Assembly: GCA_049999805.1 (NCBI GenBank) | Contig: JBNGIO010006255.1 | Span: 341,821-405,820, forward strand | Origin: Folioceros fuciformis | Taxonomy: Eukaryota; Anthocerotophyta; Anthocerotopsida; Anthocerotales | Length of the DNA: 64,000 nucleotides | Direction: 5' to 3' | Shown: one piece after another, positions 54,053-64,000 of the stretch | How positions within the stretch are numbered: position 1 is the first letter of the stretch | How the letters are laid out: each line of letters opens with the position of its first letter | Notes under the pieces: generated by a model | What the model was told of the DNA's origin: nothing | The model's database searches: none | The model's input: the letters and a program-made list of their open reading frames with translations, nothing else | Position numbers and translations under genes: made by a program

Positions 54053-55351
54053 ATGTTGCGGCACTGTGGTCCAAGGGTGTTACGGGGTTTGAATGCGGGT
54101 GCTCGACGAGGGTGGATTTTGGAAGCGGAATGCAGGTCTGGAGTGGCAGGGGCAGGGGGAGGTTGTGGGTTCAGCTCGCAGGCTGGAGGAGATCCTGGAA
54201 GGCCAGGTCTGAGGAGGAATTTCGGAAATGGGGCTGCTGCCCGGGCACATCCAGGGCAGAAGAATTCGCAGGGGACGCTCATGTACCTCACCGCCTTGGT
54301 TGTGGCTATGTTGGGATGTACGTACGCTTCCGTGCCACTGTATCGAAAGTTCTGTCAGGCTACTGGTTATGGGGGGACTGTGAAGCGGCGTGAGGTGAGC
54401 TGGTTGTGACATGAAGGATTTGCTGTACCCGTGGGTTTCCGGTCTTGTCGTGGCAGCGGAACTGGTTCATCGGCCCAGTGGCTGCTTGCAGACAGTGGAG
54501 GAAAAGATTGCAAGGCAGGCTGCTGAAGGCTCAGCCGCGCCGGTCAGGTGAATTATGCTCCTGCTGCTGCTTCTGCTGGCTTGGATGGTTTGCAGGGGAG
54601 TGAATTTGGGGGAGGGGAAGCCGCTGCATACCCTAATCGATAGGGTTTGTTAATGTGTCTTTCGGTAGGGAGCTGGTGGTGCAGTTTAATGCGGATGTCG
54701 CGGATGGTATGCCCTGGAAGTTCACGCCAACTCAACGGGAGGTATGGGCATTCGGAGTTCACCGTCTGGCTTTGTGGTTACGAGGGATGGTGGTGATCCA
54801 TGCTGGTCTTTTTTTCTTCCCATGTTTGGATTCGGATGTGTAGTTAAAGGTGAGGCCGGGGCAGAGCACTCTGGCTTTCTACACAGCAGAAAACACCAGC
54901 TCCAAGTCCATCACGGGAGTATCGACATACAATGTCACTCCTATGAGGGTACACAACGTCACTCTCAGAAGCCTGGTTCGAAGCAAGGTCAGAACCGGAA
55001 ATTGATCTGCCCTTTGGTGTGCCCATGCAGGCTGGAGCCTACTTCAACAAGATCCAGTGCTTTTGTTTCGAGGAGCAGCGGCTTCGTGCTGGAGAGAAGC
55101 TTGACATGCCTGTGAGTTGTGTTTCCTTGGAGCCTGTTATACTTCCCTCCTTGTGGTTGGGGTCCTCATCCACTACACAGGCCTGACCTGACAAGATGTC
55201 TCCTGGTTATGACTGTGGACCGCAGGTCTTCTTCTACATTGACCCAGAATTCGCCACGGATCCAAGGATGGATGGCGTCAACTCCTTAGTCTTGTCTTAC
55301 ACATTTTTCAAAGTAGAGGATGAGAAACAGGATGAAACATCCGAATCCTAG
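54053..55351 (+). CDS. COX11: Cytochrome c oxidase assembly protein COX11 (CtaG)
   Basis: Six exons: 54053-54394, 54492-54547, 54669-54741, 54844-54948 (or from 54850), 55031-55111, 55226-55351. They give 258-260 residues. COX11 is an inner-membrane copper chaperone that delivers Cu to the CuB site of COX1. A basic mitochondrial presequence ([19 protein letters not shown]) is followed by the single membrane helix ([33 protein letters not shown] with the family VPLYRxFCQ motif). The intermembrane-space domain has [16 protein letters not shown] and the copper motif [14 protein letters not shown] (CFC). It ends with the conserved [25 protein letters not shown]. The ATG at 54053 is the first in frame with the presequence. 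Normal family length. Confidence 0.95.
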
Positions 55352-56067
55352 GAAAACTCAGACTTGCAGGCAGCAGGCAGGAGGCAGGCAGCACACCGTT
55401 TCCCAGACCTCTCAGCCACTATACATTGTCAACATCCAGGTACGGATCGCTTTGTGATAGTTCATTTCACGGTCCTTAACCACCTTCGAAGGTCTGCAGT
55501 GGGCTCACCGAACACGTCGTCTGTAGGTTTCCATCCCTGCGGAATCACAGCCGGAGGTGATGGGTACGAGGAATGACCAGTACGCCACCGCGTGAAAGGG
55601 GGCTGAAACCAGTCGGCTGCAGGCAGCTGAGCCACACTGTAGCAGGGAAGCCTAGCTACAGCCGAAATCTGAAAGGAATAAAAGCATCACGCGAGGCGCC
55701 AACATCGTGTTATCTCGTCAGTGAGTCTACCCTGTTGACTTTGATAGCGTAAATAATTGGCTCAGCGTGCACTGAAAAATAATTTGCACAACACGCACTG
55801 CATGTAGACGACTGAATTAGCTCAGCGCCTCGGATGGTCGCAGGGCTCCGAGTCAGGGGCTCACAAATGTTGGCGAGGTCGTGAGCCTTATGACGTGAAA
55901 CGCGTGTATCGGTTCCAGGAGCCGGCCGGCTACCTTTCGTACCACCTTCCTTGCACCTTCTCCCTTGAGTGGCACATTTCCTTCCACATCTGCTTGCCGC
56001 AGTACAATCCTTACGTTCCTCACTCCCCTCCGTCCCAGGCGTGGTGTTCCATTCCGGCTTTGCAACC
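55352..56067. other. No recognisable gene
   Basis: 3' flank of COX11 and promoter/leader of the kinase gene. Open frames show no family similarity. A stretch near 55815 (TTAGCTCAG) recalls a tRNA D-arm, but no T arm or anticodon stem follows. Confidence 0.45.
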
Positions 56068-57571
56068 ATGAAGATGCGTGTCGCCAATGCGGTGTCCAGA
56101 GCTCTGCGGGCTTCGGCGGCGGCTTCACGCCGCTCCCTCCACTCCGGTTTGTCCGCCTGCCTCTTTCGCTGTAGGGCTTGGAAGTGTGGATCCAGCTGCA
56201 NNNNNNNNNNNNNNNNNNNNNNNNNNNNNNNNNNNNNNNNNNNNNNNNNNNNNNNNNNNNNNNNNNNNNNNNNNNNNNNNNNNNNNNNNNNNNNNNNNNN
56301 CGCCTGCCTCTTTCGCTGTAGGGCTTGGAAGTGTGGATCCAGCTGCATGTGGCTTGATAAGCACTCGGGTCACGCGCGTCCATCGTAAGATCAGCTGGGA
56401 GCTTGACGCTTGTGCCGCTTTCAGCTGCGGCGGTGGCAGACGAATCTTCGAGATTCTGCTCATGATGTTGTCCCGGCAGCTGCCTGTGGTCAATCTGCAT
56501 GGAATTGGAGGAATGGAGTGAACGGGGAGTCAGGGTTGGTGGACTGTATGTTGGGGGGGAAGGGGCGAACGGTCTGAATTGGGAGCCATGGGAAGCTAAG
56601 GCACGCGGGAAGGGTGCGGCTTGATACTGAGCTGATTTGTGTCGCCTTGTTTGCAGAGGGGAGGACATTGGTGCCTGCCTTTGTGATCAAGGGCGGATCG
56701 GCAGCTTCTTCGCAAATCACCCGAGCCGCCGCGGAGGCGCAGGACAGCAGTGCTAGAGGATGGTTTCCGGCAGCTTTTTTCCTCTCAGCTGCAGGTGACA
56801 CCCTGTAGTCTTCCGTCGCTTGTCTCATGCATTATGCTCGGAAACTGTAAGGCATGTTCCAGTTCCTACAACAAAGTCTGGCCTGACCTGGTCACCCCTG
56901 TCACTCCAGCTGTGGTTGCCCAAGACCAGAACTTGGAGGCTGCCGAAGTAAGTTCCAAAGTTGGGGAAGTGTTCTGCTTTGTGAATTTGATGTGCTTACT
57001 GTAGCTTAGTTCACAATGGGTTTAATCGTTTTCGCACACAGGTCGAGCGGACGTTCATCGCAATCAAGCCCGACGGGGTGCAGCGAGGCTTGGTAAGACA
57101 TCCCTGCGTAGTCACAATCAGTTTGTTCTGTCCTTTTTTTTTTCAACATTTTCCTCACTGCGTTTGATGCAGATTTCTAAGATCATCGGGCGGTTCGAGA
57201 GGAAGGGGTACAAGCTGGTAGGAATCAAGCTGGTGACACCAAGCAAGGAATTCGCCGAGCGGCACTACGACGATCTCAAGGGGCGTTCCTTCTTCAACGG
57301 CCTCACCGACTTCCTCAGCTCCGGACCGGTGGTAGCCATGGTGTGGGAGGGGCAAGGTGTGATCAAGTATGGGCGGAAGTTGATTGGCCAAACCAGCCCG
57401 CAGGCCTCAGAGCCGGGCACTATCCGAGGGGACTATGCCATAGTGGTGGGAAGAAACATCATCCACGGGAGCGATGGTCCTGAAACGGCGGAGGCAGAAA
57501 TCAAGCTCTGGTTCTCTCCCGAGGAGCTCAACGACTATAACCTCTTCAGCGAGAAGTGGCTCTACGAGTGA
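56068..57571 (+). CDS. NDPK3: Organellar nucleoside diphosphate kinase (NDPK3 type)
   Basis: Five exons: 56068-56146, 56657-56804, 56863-56947, 57042-57092, 57173-57571. They give about 253 residues; the exon 2/3 junction is the least certain. NDPK transfers the gamma phosphate between nucleoside triphosphates. The N-terminus ([24 protein letters not shown]) is a basic, Ser/Ala-rich targeting peptide. A hydrophobic segment ([12 protein letters not shown]) follows, as in Arabidopsis NDPK3, which is directed to the mitochondrial intermembrane space and thylakoid lumen. The catalytic core begins [17 protein letters not shown] and includes [29 protein letters not shown] and the phospho-acceptor motif [12 protein letters not shown] (His). 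Intron 1 contains a 100-N gap whose flanks are identical 47-mers, so the gene is probably complete. Confidence 0.92.
56154..56347. other. 100-N gap flanked by identical 47-mers
   Basis: N run at 56201-56300 within the first intron of the kinase gene. The 47 bases at 56154-56200 equal those at 56301-56347. Same pattern as the gap at 35442-35541. Confidence 0.9.
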
Positions 57572-57956
57572 CCATCGCTTGCAAACCCACCAAATTTTGT
57601 TGTGCTTTCTCCTCGGAAACCGGCCAGGTTGTAATCTATTCCGCGAACGGATGGAACCTCCTGTGCTGTACGCTTTAGTGAAATTGAATTATTTTCTGGT
57701 GGTTCGTGGGTTTACCACGGATCCTCAAAGCAAACTTTCATGCCTGGACATGCAGTCCTGCTGAGAAAGCAAAAGCCTTGATTATGGATATGATTGGCTT
57801 CTATTGTACATCTCTATAGACGGGAGACCAAAGCTTCGGAACATCTTTTAGCCAGCCCCCTACATGTTCATCCTCTTGGCTGGATTGTCTACATTGTTCT
57901 GAAAGCCGGAAACCCAAACTACCTAATTGAATAAAAATCGCACGCACCCACCACCA
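57572..57956. other. Convergent 3' flanks
   Basis: It separates the kinase (+) from the ubiquitin-conjugating enzyme (-). It has AT-rich 3' untranslated sequence, including AATAAA at about 57930. Nothing else seen. Confidence 0.5.
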
Positions 57957-60017
57957 TCACGCGCGAGTAAAATCTAATGTTAGCAACGGAAGAGCCATAA
58001 TACTGGCAAAAATGGCTACTACAACAGCAACTAGCCACAACGGCAGCTTCTGCAGTCCCTTCGGCTGCCGACCGCCCTTTACATCTGCGTTTCTCACAAC
58101 ACCAGCCGCAGGCTGTTGCTCTGCCGGTGTGGAAGCTTGCTTCTCCTGTTTTTCTTCCACCACTTTCTGCGCCTGATCCAAAAGTCGTTGCTGCTCCGCA
58201 AGCTTCTCCACGTACTCTGGGAACATTTTGCGAAATATTGCACTAATAGACAGCAAGGAAACGGATTGTTAGTGTCCAGACACAAGCATATACACATTTG
58301 ACACACTGACATCGACAGAACCCGTTACAAGCAACGACCATCGGTAAGAGTGGACACACGAATTGATAACATACTTTTTACAATTGTAGGCAAGAGATGC
58401 TTGGGCCAATCGATGCTTATCCTCTGCTGACGTAGAAACACTTCCCGTGGTTGGAGTGTTATCCATCTGCATAAAAATGCATCAAGGTAACAAAATTGAT
58501 TCCGTGACAGAACGTTCAGCATTTCCTTGTCTCCAGCAACCCAAAAGGATTACACACAAATCAGTGACAAAAGCTGACAGCGTTAGGCAATTGGACACAG
58601 GCTATCCTCAGCTCCTCAAAGTTATCAAAATTGATCATTTTCTCAAGAACACGGATACATACCATGAAAGATAACAAACCCGTAAGTATGCTGCATACAG
58701 AATCACGAGGTTAGGCAACTTCTGTGATACGAAAACTTGGGTAATCAAAGAACGGACAAACAAAGGGCACATGACAACAATTCCAAAGCCCTTATCACAC
58801 ACCAAACAATGCTTGCAAAACAAGTATACACCAACTGGACGAACCAGTCAAGATACAGGAAGGGGGAAATACCTAGAAACGGACCACATAGGATTCCAGG
58901 TCTCTGGATGAACTGGATAGACATGAAAGCAGAGACAATCAATTTCCTTCGTGGTAAGCAAATAAGGAAGATTTAGAAGCGGCAGTATTCAAGCACAAGG
59001 AAAGGAATCCATTCAGATCTATACTCACAGTCACTCATAGACATGCAAATCCGCTTGTGAGTTGCAAATCGGCCATTTGGGGTGATCATACTATTAAATC
59101 CCACAAAAGTAGTCAGGAACAAGAGAGCCAAACTTTGAACTCAAATACAAAACTGTCACCCACAAAACGGGAACAAGGGACTCTACAACAACATACCTGA
59201 TGCCAGGCGGCTTAAAAGGGTATTCTGGGGGGAACTTGACCTTCCCATGGTAGACGCCACCTGAACGATGTCGGAGACCGTACCCCACATGAGCATGACG
59301 AGCAACAGCGCACAAGAGTTAAACAGCATGAACAAAGAAAGCCCAACCTTCAAAGGGAGTTCCCTCGCTACCCTCCAAAACGTAATCTGCGTGTACAAGA
59401 GACCACATAACAACAGGCACGGTCAGTAAGAGTGGCAATTACTCCCGCGGAAATATGCTTGCTTCACGCAAGTCATGGATGCGAGAGACGCTAAAAAAAC
59501 GCTCTCCAGGCACAATACAAAATTACTTACGCCATTCCAAAATGTCGGTAGGCGAAGGCCGCGCCAAAACGTGGGGCACTGGTTCCTGATACCATGCAGG
59601 AGGCTAAATTCAGGTATGGTATAACGAGGCAGAGGACAACGACAAAGACAGCACCCATAATTCCAGAACGCAAGACGCTCGTCATTTCTTCCAAGCTAGT
59701 TGAGAGAGCCAACACAAAGCTCATAACCACTGCCGTCAGACTGAGCTGCACAGGGAGAAGCTGAAGCCCAGAGGTCTGTAGGCATGAACGAACTGCCTCA
59801 GGACAAACACCGTACTCTACTCCATTGAGCACCAATCAGCCGCGACCTGTTCTACCAGGAGAACCAAATCACACCCCGGATATCATCACAAATCTCAAGC
59901 CCACACTACCAAGGACCATAATTGCGACGTAGACCTCGACACCTGTCGCCGGAAGCCTACCTTACAAAGAGCTCGAAACTCTTTCTGCAACCGCAGCACA
60001 CAGGCTTTGTCTGCCAT
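57957..60017 (-). CDS. UBC6-like tail-anchored ubiquitin-conjugating enzyme E2
   Basis: Nine exons: 60017-59961, 59585-59531, 59386-59348, 59260-59197, 59090-59029, 58912-58873, 58690-58663, 58466-58375, 58242-57957. They give 240 residues with consistent phases. The family (yeast Ubc6, Arabidopsis UBC32-34, human UBE2J) sits on the ER membrane and conjugates ubiquitin during ER-associated degradation. The UBC fold starts KACVLRLQKEFRALCKEPVP and includes LEGSEGTPFEGGVYHGKVKFPPEYPFKPPGI. TPNGRF stands in place of the canonical HPN, as in this subfamily. The catalytic Cys is in KRICMSMSDFHPETWNP. After a Gln/Lys-rich stretch, the C-terminus is a single helix (LWLVAVVVAIFASIMALPLL) with a short tail, the ER anchor. 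Family length is about 230-310. Confidence 0.94.
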
Positions 60018-60559
60018 ATCCTTCTCTCAACGCATACGTTGGAGGCCGCGAACCAGGCGCAATCCACAATCTAGGGTCACCAAGCAATATGGCTGCGCAT
60101 AGACCACGCCCCAGTTCCCACTCTTGAAAGGAAACAGCTAGATCGGCTCGGCCACAGTCTCGGTTGCCTAGCCCTGGCTAAGCAACGGCTGCCCGCCACG
60201 CTCCGTCAGTAATTTGAACTTGCCAAGGCAGACCGAGTCCCTCAGAGCTGAGTAGCCGTGCAAGCTTCCCGTCCAGCCTGATCATTCCGCGAATCCTCAC
60301 CTCAGGAAACAGAGCCCCACCATAGCAAAGCACAGACAGCGCTGCTGGAACGCAGGGAGGGCTCACCCCAAAAGACTTTCGTTAAGCATATTCTCTTGCG
60401 AATCTTAGCTCTGATCTACATATACCGAAACTTAGGGTTGGAACCTCGGAAACAATCGACTAACGTAAGAGTGATGGCAAAACGAGAAATAATGTGGAAA
60501 ACAGGTAAAATTAATTTAAATAGCGGCTTGGATAAACATCCAAGTGTCGATGCTTACGA

Positions 60560-61760
60560 ACAAGAATTCTGTTAGAATTCACTAAGGACGGATTTCGATC
60601 ATGGACTTCATACTTAATATTTTATATTATATAGGACTTTGATATTTTATATTTTATATTATTGAATGAAAAGAAGAAAATTTCCATTAGAGTCCACTAA
60701 GGATGGATTTTTGTCATGGGACTTAATAAACTTGTACCATGGTTTAGGTAGATTTATTAGATTCCATTAAGGACGGATTTGCATTGTTAGACTTAGTATT
60801 TAACAACTTGCATCATTGTATATCTCATACTTAATAACTTGCACCACGGCATACCATGGTGCAAGTTGAGTCCACTAAGGAAAGATTTCCATCATGGGAC
60901 TTGATACTTAATACTTTATATTGTGCTACACTTAGCCCCGCATGCTCCATAGGGCAATTGGTATGCCTAGCTACTTGCTCCAAAAAGGTGACTATATACC
61001 TAGCCACTTGCTCCAAAGGGTGATTGTATACCTAGCTTCTTACTCCAAAAGGCGACTATGTACCTAGCTACTTGCTCCAAAGGGTGATTATATACCTAGC
61101 TATTAACTCCAAAGGGCGACTCCACTAAGAAAGGATCTCCATCATGGGACTTGGTACTTAATACCCTATACAATGGTACTAGCCACTTGCTCCAAAGAGT
61201 GACCACAATAAGGATGGATGTCCATTATAGGATTTGGTACTTAACACCCTGGTATACCTAACTACTTGCTTTGTACTTAACACCTAATATCCTAGTATAC
61301 CTACCTACGTGCTTGGTACTTAACACCTTGTGCCCTAGTATACCTACCTACTTGCTTCGAAGGACATCTTTCCTTTAATATATTAGAGCCTATCAAGGAT
61401 GGATTTCCATGATGGGACTTTGTACTTAACAAGTTGTACCATGATGTTAAGGATGGATTTCCATCATAAACTTAGTACTTAACAACTTGTACAATAGTAT
61501 TAAGGACGAACTTTTGTCATGCGACTTAGCATTTAACAACTTGTACTATGATATTAAGCTCGAATTTCCATCATAGGACTTAGTACTTAACAAGTTATAC
61601 TATGGTATTAGAGTTGAATTTCCATCGTCACAAGATTGAATTTTGATCATGGGACTTAGTACTTAACAACCATAGTATTAAGAATGGATTTTTGTGATGG
61701 GACTTGGTACTTGACAACTTATACCATAGTATAGCTAGATTTTCTTACATTCCACTAAGG
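60560..61760. repeat. Degenerate AT-rich tandem/dispersed repeats
   Basis: Many imperfect copies of two motifs. One is built on ATTAAGGATGGATTTCCATC with ATGGGACTTAGTACTTAACA and CTTGTACCATGGTA; the other on ACCTAGCTACTTGCTCC with AAAGGGTGATTATAT. Unit length is irregular (about 40-80 bp). No coding potential is seen. It lies directly left of a retroelement remnant. Confidence 0.8.
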
Positions 61761-61785
61761 TAGGAATTCTTATTCACGGTTCTTA

Positions 61786-62066
61786 GTATCTCAAGGGTTG
61801 TCCCCAAAGTTAAGGCCTAGAGGACCTTTGAATTTGAAATTTTGAATCGCATTGGGAATGTGGTTTCCAAACTACAATTGTCTAATTGGATATGCCTCAT
61901 GAAATGTTTCATGTCTCTTTGTTAAAATCATTCACAACTTCGAAAAACAATGAAGATATGAACAAGAAAGACTATGTCATCTTGGTTCAACTTAACCATA
62001 GTCTAGAGGAAATTTTTGAATTCCTTGTAAAGAGGAAAGTGTCTTCTGTCCATAGTAATGTACTAT
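61786..62066 (+). pseudogene. Broken Ty3/gypsy retrotransposon fragment (integrase C-terminal region)
   Basis: One frame reads EILNRIGNVVSKLQL, and the next frame continues PHEMFHVSLLKSF. Together they recall the conserved end of Ty3/gypsy integrases (an EILxRIGxVAYxLxL block followed by FHVSxLK). The two parts are in different frames and stops interrupt the upstream part, so the copy is dead. No LTR pair, reverse transcriptase or protease is seen in the window. Confidence 0.6.
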
Positions 62067-62822
62067 AGTATCTAATAAGGCTTGTGAGTTTGCAAAGTCT
62101 TTGTCCAGGTTTCACTTCAAAATGTGCAACAAGGATCATGATGATCTCACATTATACTAGAGGTCATTGAAGGCAATGATATCTAGAGCTATCTTGATGA
62201 ACATGCAAGTGTGCCTGCTTTATGTTGTCTTATGGAACAAGCTTGTGTTGTATGTTCCATGTTGAAACTCCTCAGAAGATGGAGTTGTAGCAACCACATC
62301 TAGTGCTTTGTAAGATGAGTGCTGTGTAATTACACAATAAGAATGCACAATTTGGGAATCCTATAAGGTTCCTGGATTTGATAGTAACTTAGCTATAGAG
62401 TATAAAGAACTAGGGTAGAAGCTTTGAGGACATGGAGAGAGAGAGAGAGTGATTGTCTCGAGCTTAGTTGTGAGCTCACTATGAAGAAATAATCGTGGAG
62501 GGCTTGAAGAGGCTAATCACGATACCCTGCTCAAGGAAGGGGTATTACTGTCCCTGCATTTGTGCCTCCTTATGTTGCATGCGTTTGCCCATCTCTATCC
62601 ATGATGATGTCTACTTCCAAAGTGACTAGCTTAGGGCCCAAAGTTGTCTAAAAAAACGATTGCAACACATAATAACATTATTTTAATTAAATTTAATATA
62701 TTTACTTTTGTCGGGGTCGTCTCTTGTGGCGACATCATGTACTGGTTCCCACGCTCCGATTGAGGAAGCAGGTACGTGAACAGAGGGTCATTTTGCTGAA
62801 GAAGTTCGGATGCAGCGTGTGG

Positions 62823-64000
62823 ATGCTGGGTGCAGTGGAAATGCATTGGGCCGTGACGGCAGAGACCGTCAGTAGACTGTGTCAGGAAGGGCACGTCGGA
62901 GAGGCTGTTGAGGCTCTGGGATGTCTGGTACACGCAGAGTGTGAGGCTTCTAAATCTCTCTTTTATGAAGTCATAAAAGGATGTGGGAAGGAGCTGTCTC
63001 TGGGTCGCCGTGTTCATGCTCTTGCACTGTGCAAGGGGTATGATTCGGATACGTTCTTGTGCAATCACATCCTGCGGATGTATGCTTCCCATGCCAGGTT
63101 GGAGGAAGCTATGGATGTGTTCAATATGGTTGCCAAACCAGATGCCTTCACATGGTCGGCTATCATCTCAGCTCATGTGAAGCACGGGCAAGATGTGCGT
63201 GCCATACAATTGTATCATGGAATGCGCGAGTCGGGGGTGAAGCCAGATTGCCATGTCTTTGTGGCAGCGCTTCAGGCTTGTTCGAGGGGAGGAGACTTGA
63301 AATCTGGGCAGCAGGTGCATGCGGATGTGTTGGCTAGTGGTGTAAAGCCTAACGCATTCGTTTCTAGTGGCTTGGTGGACATGTATGCTAAATGTGGCAG
63401 CCTGGAAGAAGCGCAAAGAGTGTTTGATGGGCTGCCCCAGAAAGATTTAGTGACTTGGAGTGCCATGATAGCAGGATACTCCCAGCAGGGCATGGGACAG
63501 GAGGCCCTTCATTTGTACAGGACCATGGAAGACGAGGGCATCGTTGAAATAGATTATGTAACGTTTTTGTGCCTCTTACAGGCATGTGCAAGTGTCGGCA
63601 CCCTGGCTTTGGAGAAGGGCAGGCAGCTTCATGGACAGATCAAAGAACGAGGACTTCAAGCTGACGTTTTTGTGGCCAGCAGTTTGGTCAACATGTACGC
63701 AAAGTGTGGCAGCCTAGAGGACGCTAGGGTCGTATTCGACGGACTTGGTGAGAAAAATGTGGTAACGTGGAATACCATGATAGCTGGGTACTCTCAGCAG
63801 GGCATGGGGGAGGATGCCGTTCTTGTGTTCAGGGCCATGCAAGAAGAAAGCATTGTTGCACCCAATGGCGTCACATTTGCAGGCCTCCTTCAGGCATGTG
63901 CAAGTCTGTCCTGTTTGGATCTGGGACAGCAAGTTCATGCACAAGTTAAAGAACAAGGGCTTCATGTCGATTTGCTTGTAGCCGGCAGTTTGATCAACAT
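62823..64000 (+). CDS. PLS-class PPR protein, 3' part beyond the window
   Basis: An ATG frame that stays open to the last base (392 codons visible). After a short N-terminus (MLGAVEMHWAVTAETVSRLC) come tandem PLS motifs: LSLGRRVHALALCKGYDSD, LRMYASHARLEEAMDVF, KPDAFTWSAIISAHVKHG, SSGLVDMYAKCGSLEEAQRVF and repeated VVTWNTMIAGYSQQGMGEDA. It is closest in this window to the DYW gene at 43671 (same motif order and phrases), so a similar C-terminal editing domain is likely beyond the edge. The start is the first ATG in frame; the frame is also open some codons upstream. No clear transit peptide is present from this ATG, so the true start could be upstream. Confidence 0.92.
   Translation, partial: MLGAVEMHWAVTAETVSRLCQEGHVGEAVEALGCLVHAECEASKSLFYEVIKGCGKELSLGRRVHALALCKGYDSDTFLCNHILRMYASHARLEEAMDVFNMVAKPDAFTWSAIISAHVKHGQDVRAIQLYHGMRESGVKPDCHVFVAALQACSRGGDLKSGQQVHADVLASGVKPNAFVSSGLVDMYAKCGSLEEAQRVFDGLPQKDLVTWSAMIAGYSQQGMGQEALHLYRTMEDEGIVEIDYVTFLCLLQACASVGTLALEKGRQLHGQIKERGLQADVFVASSLVNMYAKCGSLEDARVVFDGLGEKNVVTWNTMIAGYSQQGMGEDAVLVFRAMQEESIVAPNGVTFAGLLQACASLSCLDLGQQVHAQVKEQGLHVDLLVAGSLIN

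Larger units (their letters stand above)
60018..62822. other. AT-rich repeat region upstream of the third PPR gene
   Basis: 60018-60480 is the upstream flank of the E2 gene. 60500-61760 holds degenerate repeats and 61786-62066 a broken retroelement fragment, both listed separately. 62070-62620 is AT-rich without a recognisable frame, and includes a GAGAGAGAGA run near 62440. 62640-62822 is the flank and leader of the PPR gene. Confidence 0.5.

Noticed and set aside
55801-55870. Second tRNA gene (TTAGCTCAG motif)
   Set aside because: There is no matching T arm (GTTCRA) and no anticodon stem at the right spacing.

Overview
This is nuclear DNA of a land plant, almost certainly a seedless one. 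The evidence: split genes with GT-AG introns of mostly 70-170 bp, a chlorophyll a/b-binding LHCII gene, a plant-type PHO1 phosphate exporter, a plastid-type APS kinase, TTTAGGG-type telomeric motifs, and three large PLS-class pentatricopeptide (PPR) genes, one ending in the DYW-type tripeptide variant DRH. Abundant PPR editing factors with very compact introns fit a hornwort or a Selaginella-like lycophyte better than a fern or a seed plant. The species is not provable from this window.

Layout. 1-99: tail of an unidentified membrane protein. 2319-3298 (-): PFA-DSP (Siw14-like) phosphatase. 5364-7288 (+): APS kinase. 7289-12649: non-coding with microsatellites, whose right part is probably the long leader of PHO1 (12650-16823, +). 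18008-19513 (-): intronless MATE transporter. 21450-23155 (+): Rolling-stone-like membrane protein, convergent with ACX4-type acyl-CoA oxidase (23393-25751, -). 26100-27400: AT-rich DNA with telomere-like and other tandem repeats. 27921-33765 (+): MSH6. 34272-37328: three small His/Pro-rich ORFs around a tRNA-Val(CAC) and a 100-N gap. 37795-40226 (-): TcdA-like tRNA-modification enzyme. 40418-43519 (-) and 43671-46208 (+): two head-to-head PPR genes. 47197-50863 (+): TPR protein. 52351-53334 (+): LHCII. 54053-55351 (+): COX11. 56068-57571 (+): organellar nucleoside diphosphate kinase, with a second 100-N gap in intron 1. 57957-60017 (-): UBC6-like ubiquitin-conjugating enzyme. 60018-62822: AT-rich degenerate repeats and a broken Ty3/gypsy remnant. 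62823-64000 (+): third PPR gene, cut by the window edge.

The genes are ordinary single-copy housekeeping and organelle-support genes (sulfate activation, phosphate export, peroxisomal oxidation, mismatch repair, tRNA t6A modification, organelle RNA editing, light harvesting, COX copper delivery, nucleotide balance, ER-associated degradation) and do not form one pathway. Exon boundaries were read by hand from splice signals, phase continuity and family knowledge; for every fully joined model the exon lengths add up to an intact frame. The most notable items are: the divergent PPR pair (a long E+ protein without a DYW domain beside a DYW protein ending DRH); repeated inserts inside the PPR motifs of the first; a small family of His/Pro-rich ORFs; an ACX4 protein without the usual peroxisomal C-terminus; and two N gaps whose flanks are identical 47-mers, so they are probably artefacts. 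I did not find an undescribed multi-gene system.
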